Of a DNA stretch of 41,730 nt, positions 12,028-19,545 are shown piece by piece. The stretch comes from a virus, in IMG/VR virus record IMGVR_UViG_3300046698_000118, positions 1 through 41,730 of that record. One strand, 5' to 3'. The translations under genes and the position numbers were made by a program. Position 1 is the first letter of the stretch; every line of letters begins with the position of its first letter. The notes beneath the pieces were generated by a model that did not search any database, had not been told where the DNA came from, and saw only the letters and a list, made by a program, of their open reading frames with translations.

Positions 12028-14769
12028 TTAATGTTTTAATAGGCCCGCATTGATTGCAGCATCCCACTCTCTGACCTCGTTGTCAAAATAATCCTCGTCA
12101 GGTTTGCTGGATTGAACCTCGCGCCCGATTCGCTCAATCCTGAAACCGAGTCGGCGAGCGCCCTCAAGGGCGATTGCAAAATAATCGTAAAGGTCGGGAC
12201 TTTTCTTTACCCGCTCCTTCATGTCGTCCTTAGATTCGACCTCGACCTTATTTCCGGCCACGATTCTGAAAAGCCGCAACTGGCCCTCTTGTGCAACTGG
12301 CATGGAAAGATTTCTGACCTGATTAGATTCAATGGCCTCGCGTGTGGAAAACCACATCTCTGTAACAAATTTCGAGTAATGTTCCTTGCATGTTTTTAGG
12401 CGTCTCTCGCCATTTTTTTCATCAATGAACAAATCAAATCTGACGGGCCTCTCGGTGGTCGGCGCGCCGGAATCAACTGGTATTGGGCAGGTGCTTCCAA
12501 ACTTCTTGGCGAATGAATTGCCAAGCGTTCCCCGGCCAAATGAATCGTAAAAGAAATTCTCAGGCGGGATGTTGAGTCGTTTGTGTTGGTTAAAAATAAA
12601 CTCAGCAATCTGATCTTCTGGCTCAATGCCGCAATTTAGTCGGATAGGAATTATTTCAGGAGTTCCAACGGCAAAGATGATATTGCCGTCCTTGTCCTCT
12701 CCAAATTCGCACTCACCGCCAACGCAGCGGTCGCCTCCACCAAATGCTGGATCACAGGAGAAAAGTTTCGTCCGAGCCGTCCCTTTCCAAGCGGCGGATT
12801 CAAATGCGTGATGCTTCTCACACAGGCCAATGGTGATGACTCGGTTTGAAACCATGCCGCGAGACGGCTTCCCAATGGCTTGCTGGAAATACTGCCACGA
12901 ATCAAGCCCATGAGTTGAAGCCATCAAGTCAATGAACTTTTGGGTTATGAGATAGGGGTAACGATTCTTCGGCTCATCGTTGTTTGGCGTATCGCGCCCG
13001 TCAAACGCAACGACATGGGCATCATACCAGCGCGAAGTCCATTCCTGAGTCTTGCCGGTGTCAATGAACGAGTCCCAACCGCCCCTTGGTTCGGCAGCGG
13101 TGCAAAGCGGGTCTGAAATATCGGTCGGATTTCCGCCCATGACTCCCTTGAAACCATCGTTCACCATCCAATTTGCGTAGGCATCAAGAAACGAAGTCTC
13201 CATGACGGCGCAGTTATGGACTAAAAATCCATTTACGGAGTAGCTTGGATGTCCGGCAATCTCAAGATTATAGACCTCAATTCCTCTGTCACAATCTGAG
13301 GCGTTTGTAAAACTCGACGGTTTGGATACCTCAACACTGTCCACCCAAGACGAATGAGAAAGTTCGCTTTCTTCACATCCTGTTCCTGCCGGGCAATCGC
13401 ATTGTGTGAGGCTCCGTCCAATTCCACAGCTAGTTTTTTGTTCGGAAAAGCAACATCTACTTTGTAATGGGTTGGGTATCCGCTTCCAGCCCTCATTTTG
13501 GTTTTCACAGGAAAATTGTTTTCCGAATCGGGAAAAAATTCCAGCAAAACTAACTCCGCTTTTGTTGGGCCGGTTCCATTCCCACCACGAATTGGGGGTT
13601 TGTGTCCGGCCAGCTTCAACCTTATGCTGATAGCTGTATTGCGTTTCTTTTTTTGCTCCGCTGTTAGAGAATCGCAAAAGCTCTGGTAGCCTGCTTCCAT
13701 TTTTGACCGCATTGCTTCGTAACGCTCTGGGTGATTCTTGAATAACAGACTCCGCGATTTCTGAATTTTTGCAGAGCGTTCTGGCGTATAAAGGTTCTTT
13801 CGATATTCCGGCTGTGCTGACCACCACTTCGCTCTGCAAGACCGACTGCAAAAAATCTTGTTTAATTTGGGGTTGGGATTTCCACAAAGTTTGCACTTTG
13901 TTTCCGGCGATGATTTGATTCGCTTCATGTTGTGTTATCATAACACAACTCTGGTTAAGGTCAATAGCCCTTTTCCAGCCGAATTGAGTTAAAAACGGAT
14001 GTTTTTCGGTGCATAAAATTATTCGTCCATCTTTGGTTTTTATTCTGCAAAGACGCCTTGCCGTCCGTCTCATCGTGGAGACAACAGTAGAAATTCCGAT
14101 TGCTGAACAAACCGCGTCTCCCGCACTAATTGATTCAATCGGGATTTTCCCGTTAGGAGTATCAACCAAAGTTCCGGCGGGAAAACATTCATCTCCATAA
14201 TGCACCATTATTCCATCCATTTTTCCGGGAGTGTTCGGGGGTTTCGATCCTTGAAACTTTCCCATCCCGACAAATCTGCCATTGGACACACAGGCAACCG
14301 TTCCGATTCCGTGGTCAAGGGTGCGGGCGACTTCATTTTCGTCGTCAATGTCGTCCGGGGTGATTTGCCGTTTTGAGTCCAGCACGAATCCATCCAGCCA
14401 AGGATACCTTTCACGACCACGATTGAACATTTTTTTCAATCGTCCCCATACTTTTCGTTCCAAAGAAATAATGTCCGTCGTGGAAAGGATGGCCAGAGAA
14501 GTATGGGGAAATGCCCAGAAGTTAATCAGTGCGTGAACGGTGAAAATATACGTTTTGTTACTAGAGGCCGCCCCAAGGAAACAAATTACCTTGTTCTCGC
14601 ATATTCTGGTCATGCCAAGAACAAACCACCGATGTTGGTCGTCCTCTGGCCAAATCAATTTGTGTGCGGCAAGATAATGTTTAACCACTCCCGGCTTTCC
14701 ATACCCTCGCCGGATGGCGTCAAATTCTCTCGCCAGCGCGAATTCTTCCGCCGAGTATTGGTCTGACAC
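12028..14769 (-). CDS. terminase large subunit, interrupted by an intein
   Basis: 913 residues including a 325-residue intein, leaving a 588-residue terminase. The ATPase has a variant Walker A (GAASSNKT, 66-73, with Asn for the usual Gly), a Walker B ending HYGDE (190-194) and motif III GGNPTD (545-550). The nuclease has acidic residues at SCDPAFGGGD (671-680, Asp673), FFYDSFGRG (739-747, Asp742) and SPDLYDYFAIALEG (857-870). The enzyme pumps DNA through the portal and cuts it. The intein splits the protein between Glu194 and the Cys after it, beside the catalytic glutamate, so packaging requires splicing. The start is GTG, apparently leaderless, under a TTGACA/TAAATT promoter. Confidence 0.9.
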   Translation of the reverse strand: MSDQYSAEEFALAREFDAIRRGYGKPGVVKHYLAAHKLIWPEDDQHRWFVLGMTRICENKVICFLGAASSNKTYIFTVHALINFWAFPHTSLAILSTTDIISLERKVWGRLKKMFNRGRERYPWLDGFVLDSKRQITPDDIDDENEVARTLDHGIGTVACVSNGRFVGMGKFQGSKPPNTPGKMDGIMVHYGDECFPAGTLVDTPNGKIPIESISAGDAVCSAIGISTVVSTMRRTARRLCRIKTKDGRIILCTEKHPFLTQFGWKRAIDLNQSCVMITQHEANQIIAGNKVQTLWKSQPQIKQDFLQSVLQSEVVVSTAGISKEPLYARTLCKNSEIAESVIQESPRALRSNAVKNGSRLPELLRFSNSGAKKETQYSYQHKVEAGRTQTPNSWWEWNRPNKSGVSFAGIFSRFGKQFSCENQNEGWKRIPNPLQSRCCFSEQKTSCGIGRSLTQCDCPAGTGCEESELSHSSWVDSVEVSKPSSFTNASDCDRGIEVYNLEIAGHPSYSVNGFLVHNCAVMETSFLDAYANWMVNDGFKGVMGGNPTDISDPLCTAAEPRGGWDSFIDTGKTQEWTSRWYDAHVVAFDGRDTPNNDEPKNRYPYLITQKFIDLMASTHGLDSWQYFQQAIGKPSRGMVSNRVITIGLCEKHHAFESAAWKGTARTKLFSCDPAFGGGDRCVGGECEFGEDKDGNIIFAVGTPEIIPIRLNCGIEPEDQIAEFIFNQHKRLNIPPENFFYDSFGRGTLGNSFAKKFGSTCPIPVDSGAPTTERPVRFDLFIDEKNGERRLKTCKEHYSKFVTEMWFSTREAIESNQVRNLSMPVAQEGQLRLFRIVAGNKVEVESKDDMKERVKKSPDLYDYFAIALEGARRLGFRIERIGREVQSSKPDEDYFDNEVREWDAAINAGLLKH
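13233..13928 (-). CDS. Vsr/DUF559-type homing endonuclease nested out of frame in the intein
   Basis: A 231-residue protein in a frame shifted by one relative to terminase. The N-terminal zinc finger is CKLC (12-15) and CSRSC (27-31), followed by a basic helical linker. The nuclease domain spans about 121-226: TKAELVLLEFF (Glu125), YKVDVAFPNKKLAVELDGAS (155-174, Asp158, Glu169, Asp171), His175 and LGWTVLRYPN (194-203). This is the Vsr/DUF559 fold with an EDxHD-like set. ATG 13928 is the first possible start, since an in-frame TAA lies three codons upstream. It has its own promoter and a palindrome at the start. The end overlaps splicing block F in another frame. Confidence 0.88.
   Translation of the reverse strand: MKRIKSSPETKCKLCGNPNPKLNKIFCSRSCRAKWWSAQPEYRKNLYTPERSAKIQKSRSLLFKNHPERYEAMRSKMEAGYQSFCDSLTAEQKKKRNTAISIRLKLAGHKPPIRGGNGTGPTKAELVLLEFFPDSENNFPVKTKMRAGSGYPTHYKVDVAFPNKKLAVELDGASHNAIARQEQDVKKANFLIRLGWTVLRYPNRRVLQTPQIVTEELRSIILRLPDIQATP
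13929..13964 (-). promoter_or_regulatory. promoter and palindromic operator of the nested endonuclease
   Basis: On the minus strand, TTGACC (13964-13959), 16 bases, TATGAT (13942-13937), then eight bases to the ATG at 13928. The -10 box is the centre of a perfect 21-base palindrome at 13929-13949 (arms GTTGTGTTAT and ATAACACAAC around one base) that abuts the start codon. A protein bound there would block the promoter. The predicted RNA start is one or two bases before the ATG, so it is nearly leaderless. All of this lies within intein coding sequence. Confidence 0.6.
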
Positions 14770-14775
14770 GATGAA

Positions 14776-14813
14776 AATTTACCGTTGCAAAAATGGATGT
14801 CAAGTGGTATAGC
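14776..14813. promoter_or_regulatory. overlapping divergent promoters for terminase and tail operons
   Basis: Rightward: TTGCAA (14785-14790), 17 bases, TATAGC (14808-14813), ATG at 14821. Leftward: TTGACA (14803-14798), 16 bases, TAAATT (14781-14776), GTG at 14769. The two promoters interlock within 38 bases, so one polymerase should exclude the other. Both start codons sit six to seven bases beyond their -10 box, predicting leaderless mRNAs. Confidence 0.6.
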
Positions 14814-14820
14814 AGATTGC

Positions 14821-15039
14821 ATGAGCGCAATTTCACTTGTTCCGGTATCGGAATTCAGTATTGGAAATCTGCCGGTCGCCGCCAATCCGCCCATGTCTTA
14901 TGACGTGACTCTGGGAACGCCAACCGCCCAAGGTATTGTGCCGCCGTTCACGAATCTCGCGGCGTCCATCTATGAAATTAACGGGGTCGGGCCGGCCTAC
15001 GGGTGGAACGCCGCATTGGGAGCGTGGAAACAAATATGA
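14821..15039 (+). CDS. small tail-operon protein
   Basis: A 72-residue protein: MSAISLVPVSEFSIGNLPVA, then a Pro/Thr-rich middle and the C-terminal YGWNAALGAWKQI. The start is set by the promoter position. It overlaps the next gene (15036-15039). The aromatic end resembles the SNGVW-type ends of the genes at 15036 and 35637, a pattern often seen in small fibre-associated proteins. No firm function. Confidence 0.55.
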   Translation: MSAISLVPVSEFSIGNLPVAANPPMSYDVTLGTPTAQGIVPPFTNLAASIYEINGVGPAYGWNAALGAWKQI

Positions 15040-15797
15040 AAAGACTTTTCTGCCTTCTTTTTTTCCTGTCACCGTTCGCCGCCAAAGCGGATTGGTATGC
15101 GTCTCAATCGTGGGTCAAAAACTACGTTGCGACAAACTCATCCGCCGCGACCCCTTTGACCACCAACCAGCTTAACATCATTAACGCCGCAGTTACCAAC
15201 CCAGCCGGTGGGAACCTTTCGTTTCAAAGCGGAAGTTACCAGCCGGTTTCTAACAATTTCACCTCCTACGGTTATCAAACCATCTTGAACAACAACATGA
15301 AGTTGGGAGCGGATGCGTTTGGAACCCTGACGATAAACAGCCTAAAGTCGTTCACCTTTACGGGATTCCCATACAACAATCAGGACTATCTCTACGGTTT
15401 GAATTGGCTGGCGTATTCGGCTCCGGCCACAAATGTTTTCACTGTCATAGTGGGTGGTGGCGTTTCAGAGATTGATTTCTCAACAACTCCAACCGTTACT
15501 CCGAGGACAACGATCAACTGGATGATTGACGGGTATGGAAACCTTCAACCCAAATCCGCGAGTTCTGCCATTACACTTGGCTCTGCTACCAACCGAGTGT
15601 CAGCCGGATATTTTTCAAACTTGGACGCCGCCGTATCCATCAAGACGGCGGTTATCACGAACGGCAACATGATTCTTTGGAGCAGCACAAACTCTCCCCC
15701 ACCAAACGGCAACCCGAATTATATCTGGTTGGCGACCTCGACCAACGCGCCGGGATTTTTCTTCGTCAGCAGCAACGGAGTGTGGACGAAGCATTAA
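15036..15797 (+). CDS. secreted fibre-like protein with signal peptide
   Basis: A 253-residue protein. MKRLFCLLFFLSPFAAKA is a classical Sec signal peptide with cleavage expected before DWYASQSW. The mature part is Asn/Thr/Ser-rich and beta-rich (NAAVTNPAGGNLSF, TINSLKSFTFTGFP), the composition of tail fibres or surface adhesins. The C-terminus FFFVSSNGVWTKH matches the end of the 35637 gene. It is surrounded by virion genes in one operon. A cleavable signal on a virion protein is unexpected; it might instead be displayed or released by the host. Confidence 0.6.
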   Translation: MKRLFCLLFFLSPFAAKADWYASQSWVKNYVATNSSAATPLTTNQLNIINAAVTNPAGGNLSFQSGSYQPVSNNFTSYGYQTILNNNMKLGADAFGTLTINSLKSFTFTGFPYNNQDYLYGLNWLAYSAPATNVFTVIVGGGVSEIDFSTTPTVTPRTTINWMIDGYGNLQPKSASSAITLGSATNRVSAGYFSNLDAAVSIKTAVITNGNMILWSSTNSPPPNGNPNYIWLATSTNAPGFFFVSSNGVWTKH

Positions 15798-15803
15798 AAT
15801 GAT

Positions 15804-16979
15804 ATGGCTGGCGAAAAGCGCATTTACGGCTCCCTCCGGTCTTTCCCAAAAGGTCAGAATTCTGATATAGACCCGCTGTTGCTTCCACCAGACCAACTTT
15901 CCTTCGCCACCAATGCCACGGTGCGCGGAGATTTTGTAACCCAACGCCCGCCATTCAAAAATCTTCCTCTTAATTTTGCCGACTCTCAAACTCAAACAGA
16001 TTTTCAGACCGGACTTTTTCAAGGAGCGTGTTACTACCGGAACGGGGCGAATGGTTTCATCATGGCGGCTGTCGGAGGAAACCTTTTCCAAATCATTTTT
16101 GATTCCAGCGGGATGCCCACCGTTTACGAAATACCACTTGGTGCATCGCCAGTTCCATTACAAGTTCCGTCAGTTCCGACCGGATTGGTCGCAACAGCCG
16201 GAAACGCTGAGGTCGGCTTGGCTTGGTTCGCAGCCAATAACGCGACAACTTACACCGTTCTTCGGTCAACCGTATCTGGCTCCGAGACTTCTCTGGCCAC
16301 GCTGGTTTCTGGAACGTCATACACCGATACAACGGCAGTCAATGGAACGACGTATTTTTACACCGTCATATCCGTCAATGCCGTTGGAACGAGTGCGGCA
16401 TCAAATGAGGCAAGCGCATCCCCGTTCGTTCCCGCAACCGCGCCATCTGCGCCAACAAACCTTGTAGCAGCGGCAGGAAACGCACAAGTCGGATTGACGT
16501 GGAACGCATCGGCAACTGCGGTCAGTTATGCCGTGTTGCGTTCGGTGACAAGTGGAAGTGGATATGTTGTGCTTGCCGGTGCAACTGCACTCACTGTCAC
16601 AAATTGGACTGATTCCACGGCTGTCAATGGAACGGCCTATTATTATGTTGTGACGGCCACAAATGCAGTTGGAACAAGTGGAAACTCGAATCAGGCGAGT
16701 GCCACGCCCGCCGTACCTGTTAATAATCTTATACCAGTCAACGCGGTATTTTCCAATTACGGTCAAGGCATTTCTTATTATGGTCTTGTAATAAGTCAAA
16801 ACACACTCTACACAGTAACCTTTTCTGGGCAAGGCGAGGGGTTTCTGTTTGGAGCAACGGGGATTTATATATCAAATGGCCAATATAATTCTGGTTCTAA
16901 TACCATAATATCTTTCTTTTGCATCATTCCGTCGGTTGGATCACTTGTTAGACAATGCACAACTGTAACCACTCCTTGA
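15804..16979 (+). CDS. gp10-like tail hub protein, N-terminal part, with two Fn3 domains
   Basis: A 391-residue protein. The first 115 residues (SDIDPLLLPPDQLSFATNAT, then GDFVTQRPPF and YYRNGANGFIMAAVGGNLFQ) resemble the start of P22 gp10-type DNA-stabilisation/hub proteins, which have D-x-P-x-LLPP followed by N-V-x-G-x2-x-RPG. Two fibronectin type III domains follow (about 122-210 and 215-303, each starting P-x-x-P-x-x-L-x-A). The remaining tail is Asn/Gly-rich. The next gene, in another frame one base later, looks like the continuation of the hub fold, so this may be one protein split after a domain insertion. Confidence 0.65.
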   Translation: MAGEKRIYGSLRSFPKGQNSDIDPLLLPPDQLSFATNATVRGDFVTQRPPFKNLPLNFADSQTQTDFQTGLFQGACYYRNGANGFIMAAVGGNLFQIIFDSSGMPTVYEIPLGASPVPLQVPSVPTGLVATAGNAEVGLAWFAANNATTYTVLRSTVSGSETSLATLVSGTSYTDTTAVNGTTYFYTVISVNAVGTSAASNEASASPFVPATAPSAPTNLVAAAGNAQVGLTWNASATAVSYAVLRSVTSGSGYVVLAGATALTVTNWTDSTAVNGTAYYYVVTATNAVGTSGNSNQASATPAVPVNNLIPVNAVFSNYGQGISYYGLVISQNTLYTVTFSGQGEGFLFGATGIYISNGQYNSGSNTIISFFCIIPSVGSLVRQCTTVTTP

Positions 16980-16980
16980 C

Positions 16981-19545
16981 ATGCCCACCAACTCACCATC
17001 CGTTCCGAAAAACTGGCTTCGTCAGGCCGAACAGTTTTTGATTTGGAATGACGGCATAAATCTGCCAGTGATATGGGATGGCAATTCGGCGCGGCGTTCG
17101 CTAGGGCCGTCAACTTCCGGCGCGGGACTGACTTCGCTGGCAACCATAGCCGCCAGCGATTCAAATGGGGATGGGTGGAATCCGCCCCCGATAAACCAAT
17201 ACATTTCGCTGTTGCTCAATGCGCCATACACCGGCCCAATTGGGATTCCAGTTTTAATAAACACCGCGACCTACTATCTGCAAAGCGCGTCCACGCTTTC
17301 AGGAGCATCGGGCTTGAACTATTTAGTATTTGGTCTTGTTTCCGGTTCAGGCTCAGATTCAATTCCAGTCGGAAGCAAATTTTCTCTCAATAACAAAATC
17401 TGCGGTGCGATTTTGTCTGCGGTGGATGGGAGTGGAAACTCCATTTCTAATTGGCCCGCAATCCCCAGTTCGACCCCTCCCGCAACTTTGACCTGTATTG
17501 TGGGCGGGCAACTGACAGAATTTGCAGTCTCTTTTGGATTTGACTTCAGAGATTATTCAACCGGGAAAACTCACGCGCATGGGATTGTAGATACGGTAGC
17601 TTTTAATTCCACAACAAGTCAGACAACCGTTACTTGGCGGAATCCACTTTCTTCTTCTGACCAATCAGCCACGTCCACAGTTAATAGTATCTATTACGGA
17701 GGCACAACTTGGTTTGTAGTTTCATGGAATCTTACAAATTTTCCTTCGATTGCCTCAACGGTTATTCTGAATTATGTCACTTTAACATTAACCCAATCCT
17801 TTCGGGGCAATGTTGGCGACACGCTTCAAATCGGGACTGCGCTGATGACGGTTACGGCAATAAACGGCGCACAAGTCACTTGTCAGATGCAGACCAACGG
17901 CCAGCAGGCCATACCGTTCATCGCCTCAGCCTCCACCGTTCCGACAACCGCCCTGCTTTTAATGGACAACACGGCCAGCGGCAGCCTGACTACTGTGGCG
18001 ACTTATCCGGCAACCGGCCCGAACGGGGCGCAAACGGACACAACGGTAACTGGACTGGCGGGCGGAGCCTATTGTCAACCCGGCAGTGTCGTTCCGGCGG
18101 CGGGCATGGTGGTTCAGGTCACAAATCCGACCACGAATGTAACAGACACTTTGTTCATCACCAGTTCAAGTGGGGCGGCTCCCGGCCAAACATCTTATTT
18201 CGTCCTGTTGAAAAATCTGAATGACACAAGCAGTAACACGGCGGGTACGGCCTATTCAATCGCGGCAGGAACCCCCATCTACTCGCTTCCCGAACTCCCG
18301 GTCGGAAATGTTTTAGTTTATGGCATGGGACGGATTTGGATGGCGCTGCCAGACGGACAGCATTTCATCGGTGGCGACATTGTTGGCGCAGCTTCCGGCA
18401 GCAACTCACCGCCGACCAACTACAACTTCGCAGATGCAATTCTCAAAATCAGCCAGAACTTTATGCTGGCGGGCGGGACTACATTTTCCATTCCTGGTTC
18501 TGGGGAAACAATTTGCGCGATGGCATTTGTGCAGCAGCTTAACGTCGCGCTTGGACAGGGGCCGCTGATGGTGTTCACCGATGACACGGTGTTTTCCTGT
18601 CAGGCTCCGACCGATGCAACAACTTGGTCGAACCTCACCAGCCCGATTTTGACCGAGGCGTTGCTTGGGTCGGGCGGAATATCAGACGACGATGTTTCTC
18701 CCTGCAATGCGGATTTGATTTTCCGAACTTCCGATGGCGGGATTCAGTCCCTTCAAATGGCAACGCTCGCCTTTGTGCAGTGGGGGAACACTCCAATCAG
18801 CAAGGAAGTTTCTCGCAGCATCCAAAACGACGACCCCACACTACTGCCATTCAGCAAGAGCATCATTTTCAACAATCGCCGACTGACAACCTGCCAGTTC
18901 CAACAGGCGGCGCGCGGAGTCTATGGCCCGGCGATGGTGTCGCTTAATTTCGACCCTAACAGTTCACTTTCAGGGAAAGCTCCTTCAGTTTGGGAATCGG
19001 AATGGAACGGGTTGAACGTGCTGGAATTCATCGTGGGGAGATTCAACGGCTCGATTCGGTGTTACGCGCTCTGTTTGTCCGCCGACTTGTCGCAGATTGA
19101 ACTTCACCAAATCCAACTCGACGATGACGGTTATCTCGACGACGGAGTGACGCCGATTACGATGACCGCCGAAAGCCCGATGCTGTTTCCTGAAAAACCG
19201 AATGCGGCGCGGGAATACAAGCGGCTGGCGAATGGCGAATTTTCGGTGAAGAACATCGTCGCTGACGTGGACTACTCATGGTGGTATCGTTCCGACCAAA
19301 ATCCGAACTGGACGCTTTGGTATTCTTCGACTATCAAATATCAGGGAGTAAGCGACCCCGGCTATCGCCGCAGAATCTCGATTGGGATGCCCGACCCGAA
19401 AAAGTTTGATGCGACCAACAACCAGCCCTTGCGCGAGGGTTACAATTTTCAGGTAAAACTTTCTTTCACCGGACAGGCGACCTTGACCAATGCAAGATTT
19501 GCCGCCGACATAATTCCAGAACCCGATTTCGGAACGCCAAAATGA
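16981..19545 (+). CDS. tail hub protein, main part
   Basis: An 854-residue protein. The N-terminal NWLRQAEQFLIWNDGINLPV, then WDGNSARRSLG, corresponds to the hub-family strand where a continuous protein would have IIQDG-x-P-x-x-WDG-x-SAR. The middle is beta-rich and Thr/Ser-rich (residues 190-480). The last third has globular sequence (RLTTCQFQQAARGVYGPAMV, FNGSIRCYALCLSADLS). It should form the tail tube or stabilise packaged DNA below the portal. ATG 16981 follows the previous stop by one base in a different frame. It overlaps the next gene by ATGA. Confidence 0.65.
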   Translation: MPTNSPSVPKNWLRQAEQFLIWNDGINLPVIWDGNSARRSLGPSTSGAGLTSLATIAASDSNGDGWNPPPINQYISLLLNAPYTGPIGIPVLINTATYYLQSASTLSGASGLNYLVFGLVSGSGSDSIPVGSKFSLNNKICGAILSAVDGSGNSISNWPAIPSSTPPATLTCIVGGQLTEFAVSFGFDFRDYSTGKTHAHGIVDTVAFNSTTSQTTVTWRNPLSSSDQSATSTVNSIYYGGTTWFVVSWNLTNFPSIASTVILNYVTLTLTQSFRGNVGDTLQIGTALMTVTAINGAQVTCQMQTNGQQAIPFIASASTVPTTALLLMDNTASGSLTTVATYPATGPNGAQTDTTVTGLAGGAYCQPGSVVPAAGMVVQVTNPTTNVTDTLFITSSSGAAPGQTSYFVLLKNLNDTSSNTAGTAYSIAAGTPIYSLPELPVGNVLVYGMGRIWMALPDGQHFIGGDIVGAASGSNSPPTNYNFADAILKISQNFMLAGGTTFSIPGSGETICAMAFVQQLNVALGQGPLMVFTDDTVFSCQAPTDATTWSNLTSPILTEALLGSGGISDDDVSPCNADLIFRTSDGGIQSLQMATLAFVQWGNTPISKEVSRSIQNDDPTLLPFSKSIIFNNRRLTTCQFQQAARGVYGPAMVSLNFDPNSSLSGKAPSVWESEWNGLNVLEFIVGRFNGSIRCYALCLSADLSQIELHQIQLDDDGYLDDGVTPITMTAESPMLFPEKPNAAREYKRLANGEFSVKNIVADVDYSWWYRSDQNPNWTLWYSSTIKYQGVSDPGYRRRISIGMPDPKKFDATNNQPLREGYNFQVKLSFTGQATLTNARFAADIIPEPDFGTPK

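Larger units (their letters stand above)
13213..14187 (-). mobile_element. class 1 intein in terminase large subunit
   Basis: Residues 195-519 of the terminase reading frame. Block A is CFPAGTLVDTPNGKIPIESI with nucleophile Cys1. Block B is ILCTEKHPFL with the TxxH motif. Block F is IEVYNLEIAGHPSYSVNGF, and block G ends VHN, followed by Cys+1. All catalytic residues for splicing are present. Between blocks B and F the intein frame has no LAGLIDADG or HNH motif and a Ser/Gln/Asn/Arg-rich composition, yet it stays open. That part of the DNA encodes an endonuclease in another frame. Insertion directly after the Walker B Asp-Glu is a typical choice of a highly conserved site. Confidence 0.92.

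Noticed and set aside
12026-12067. Extension of the 107-residue protein into the terminase 3' end
   Set aside because: The overlap is not needed, and the family-like start MWILKSYN is at 12025.
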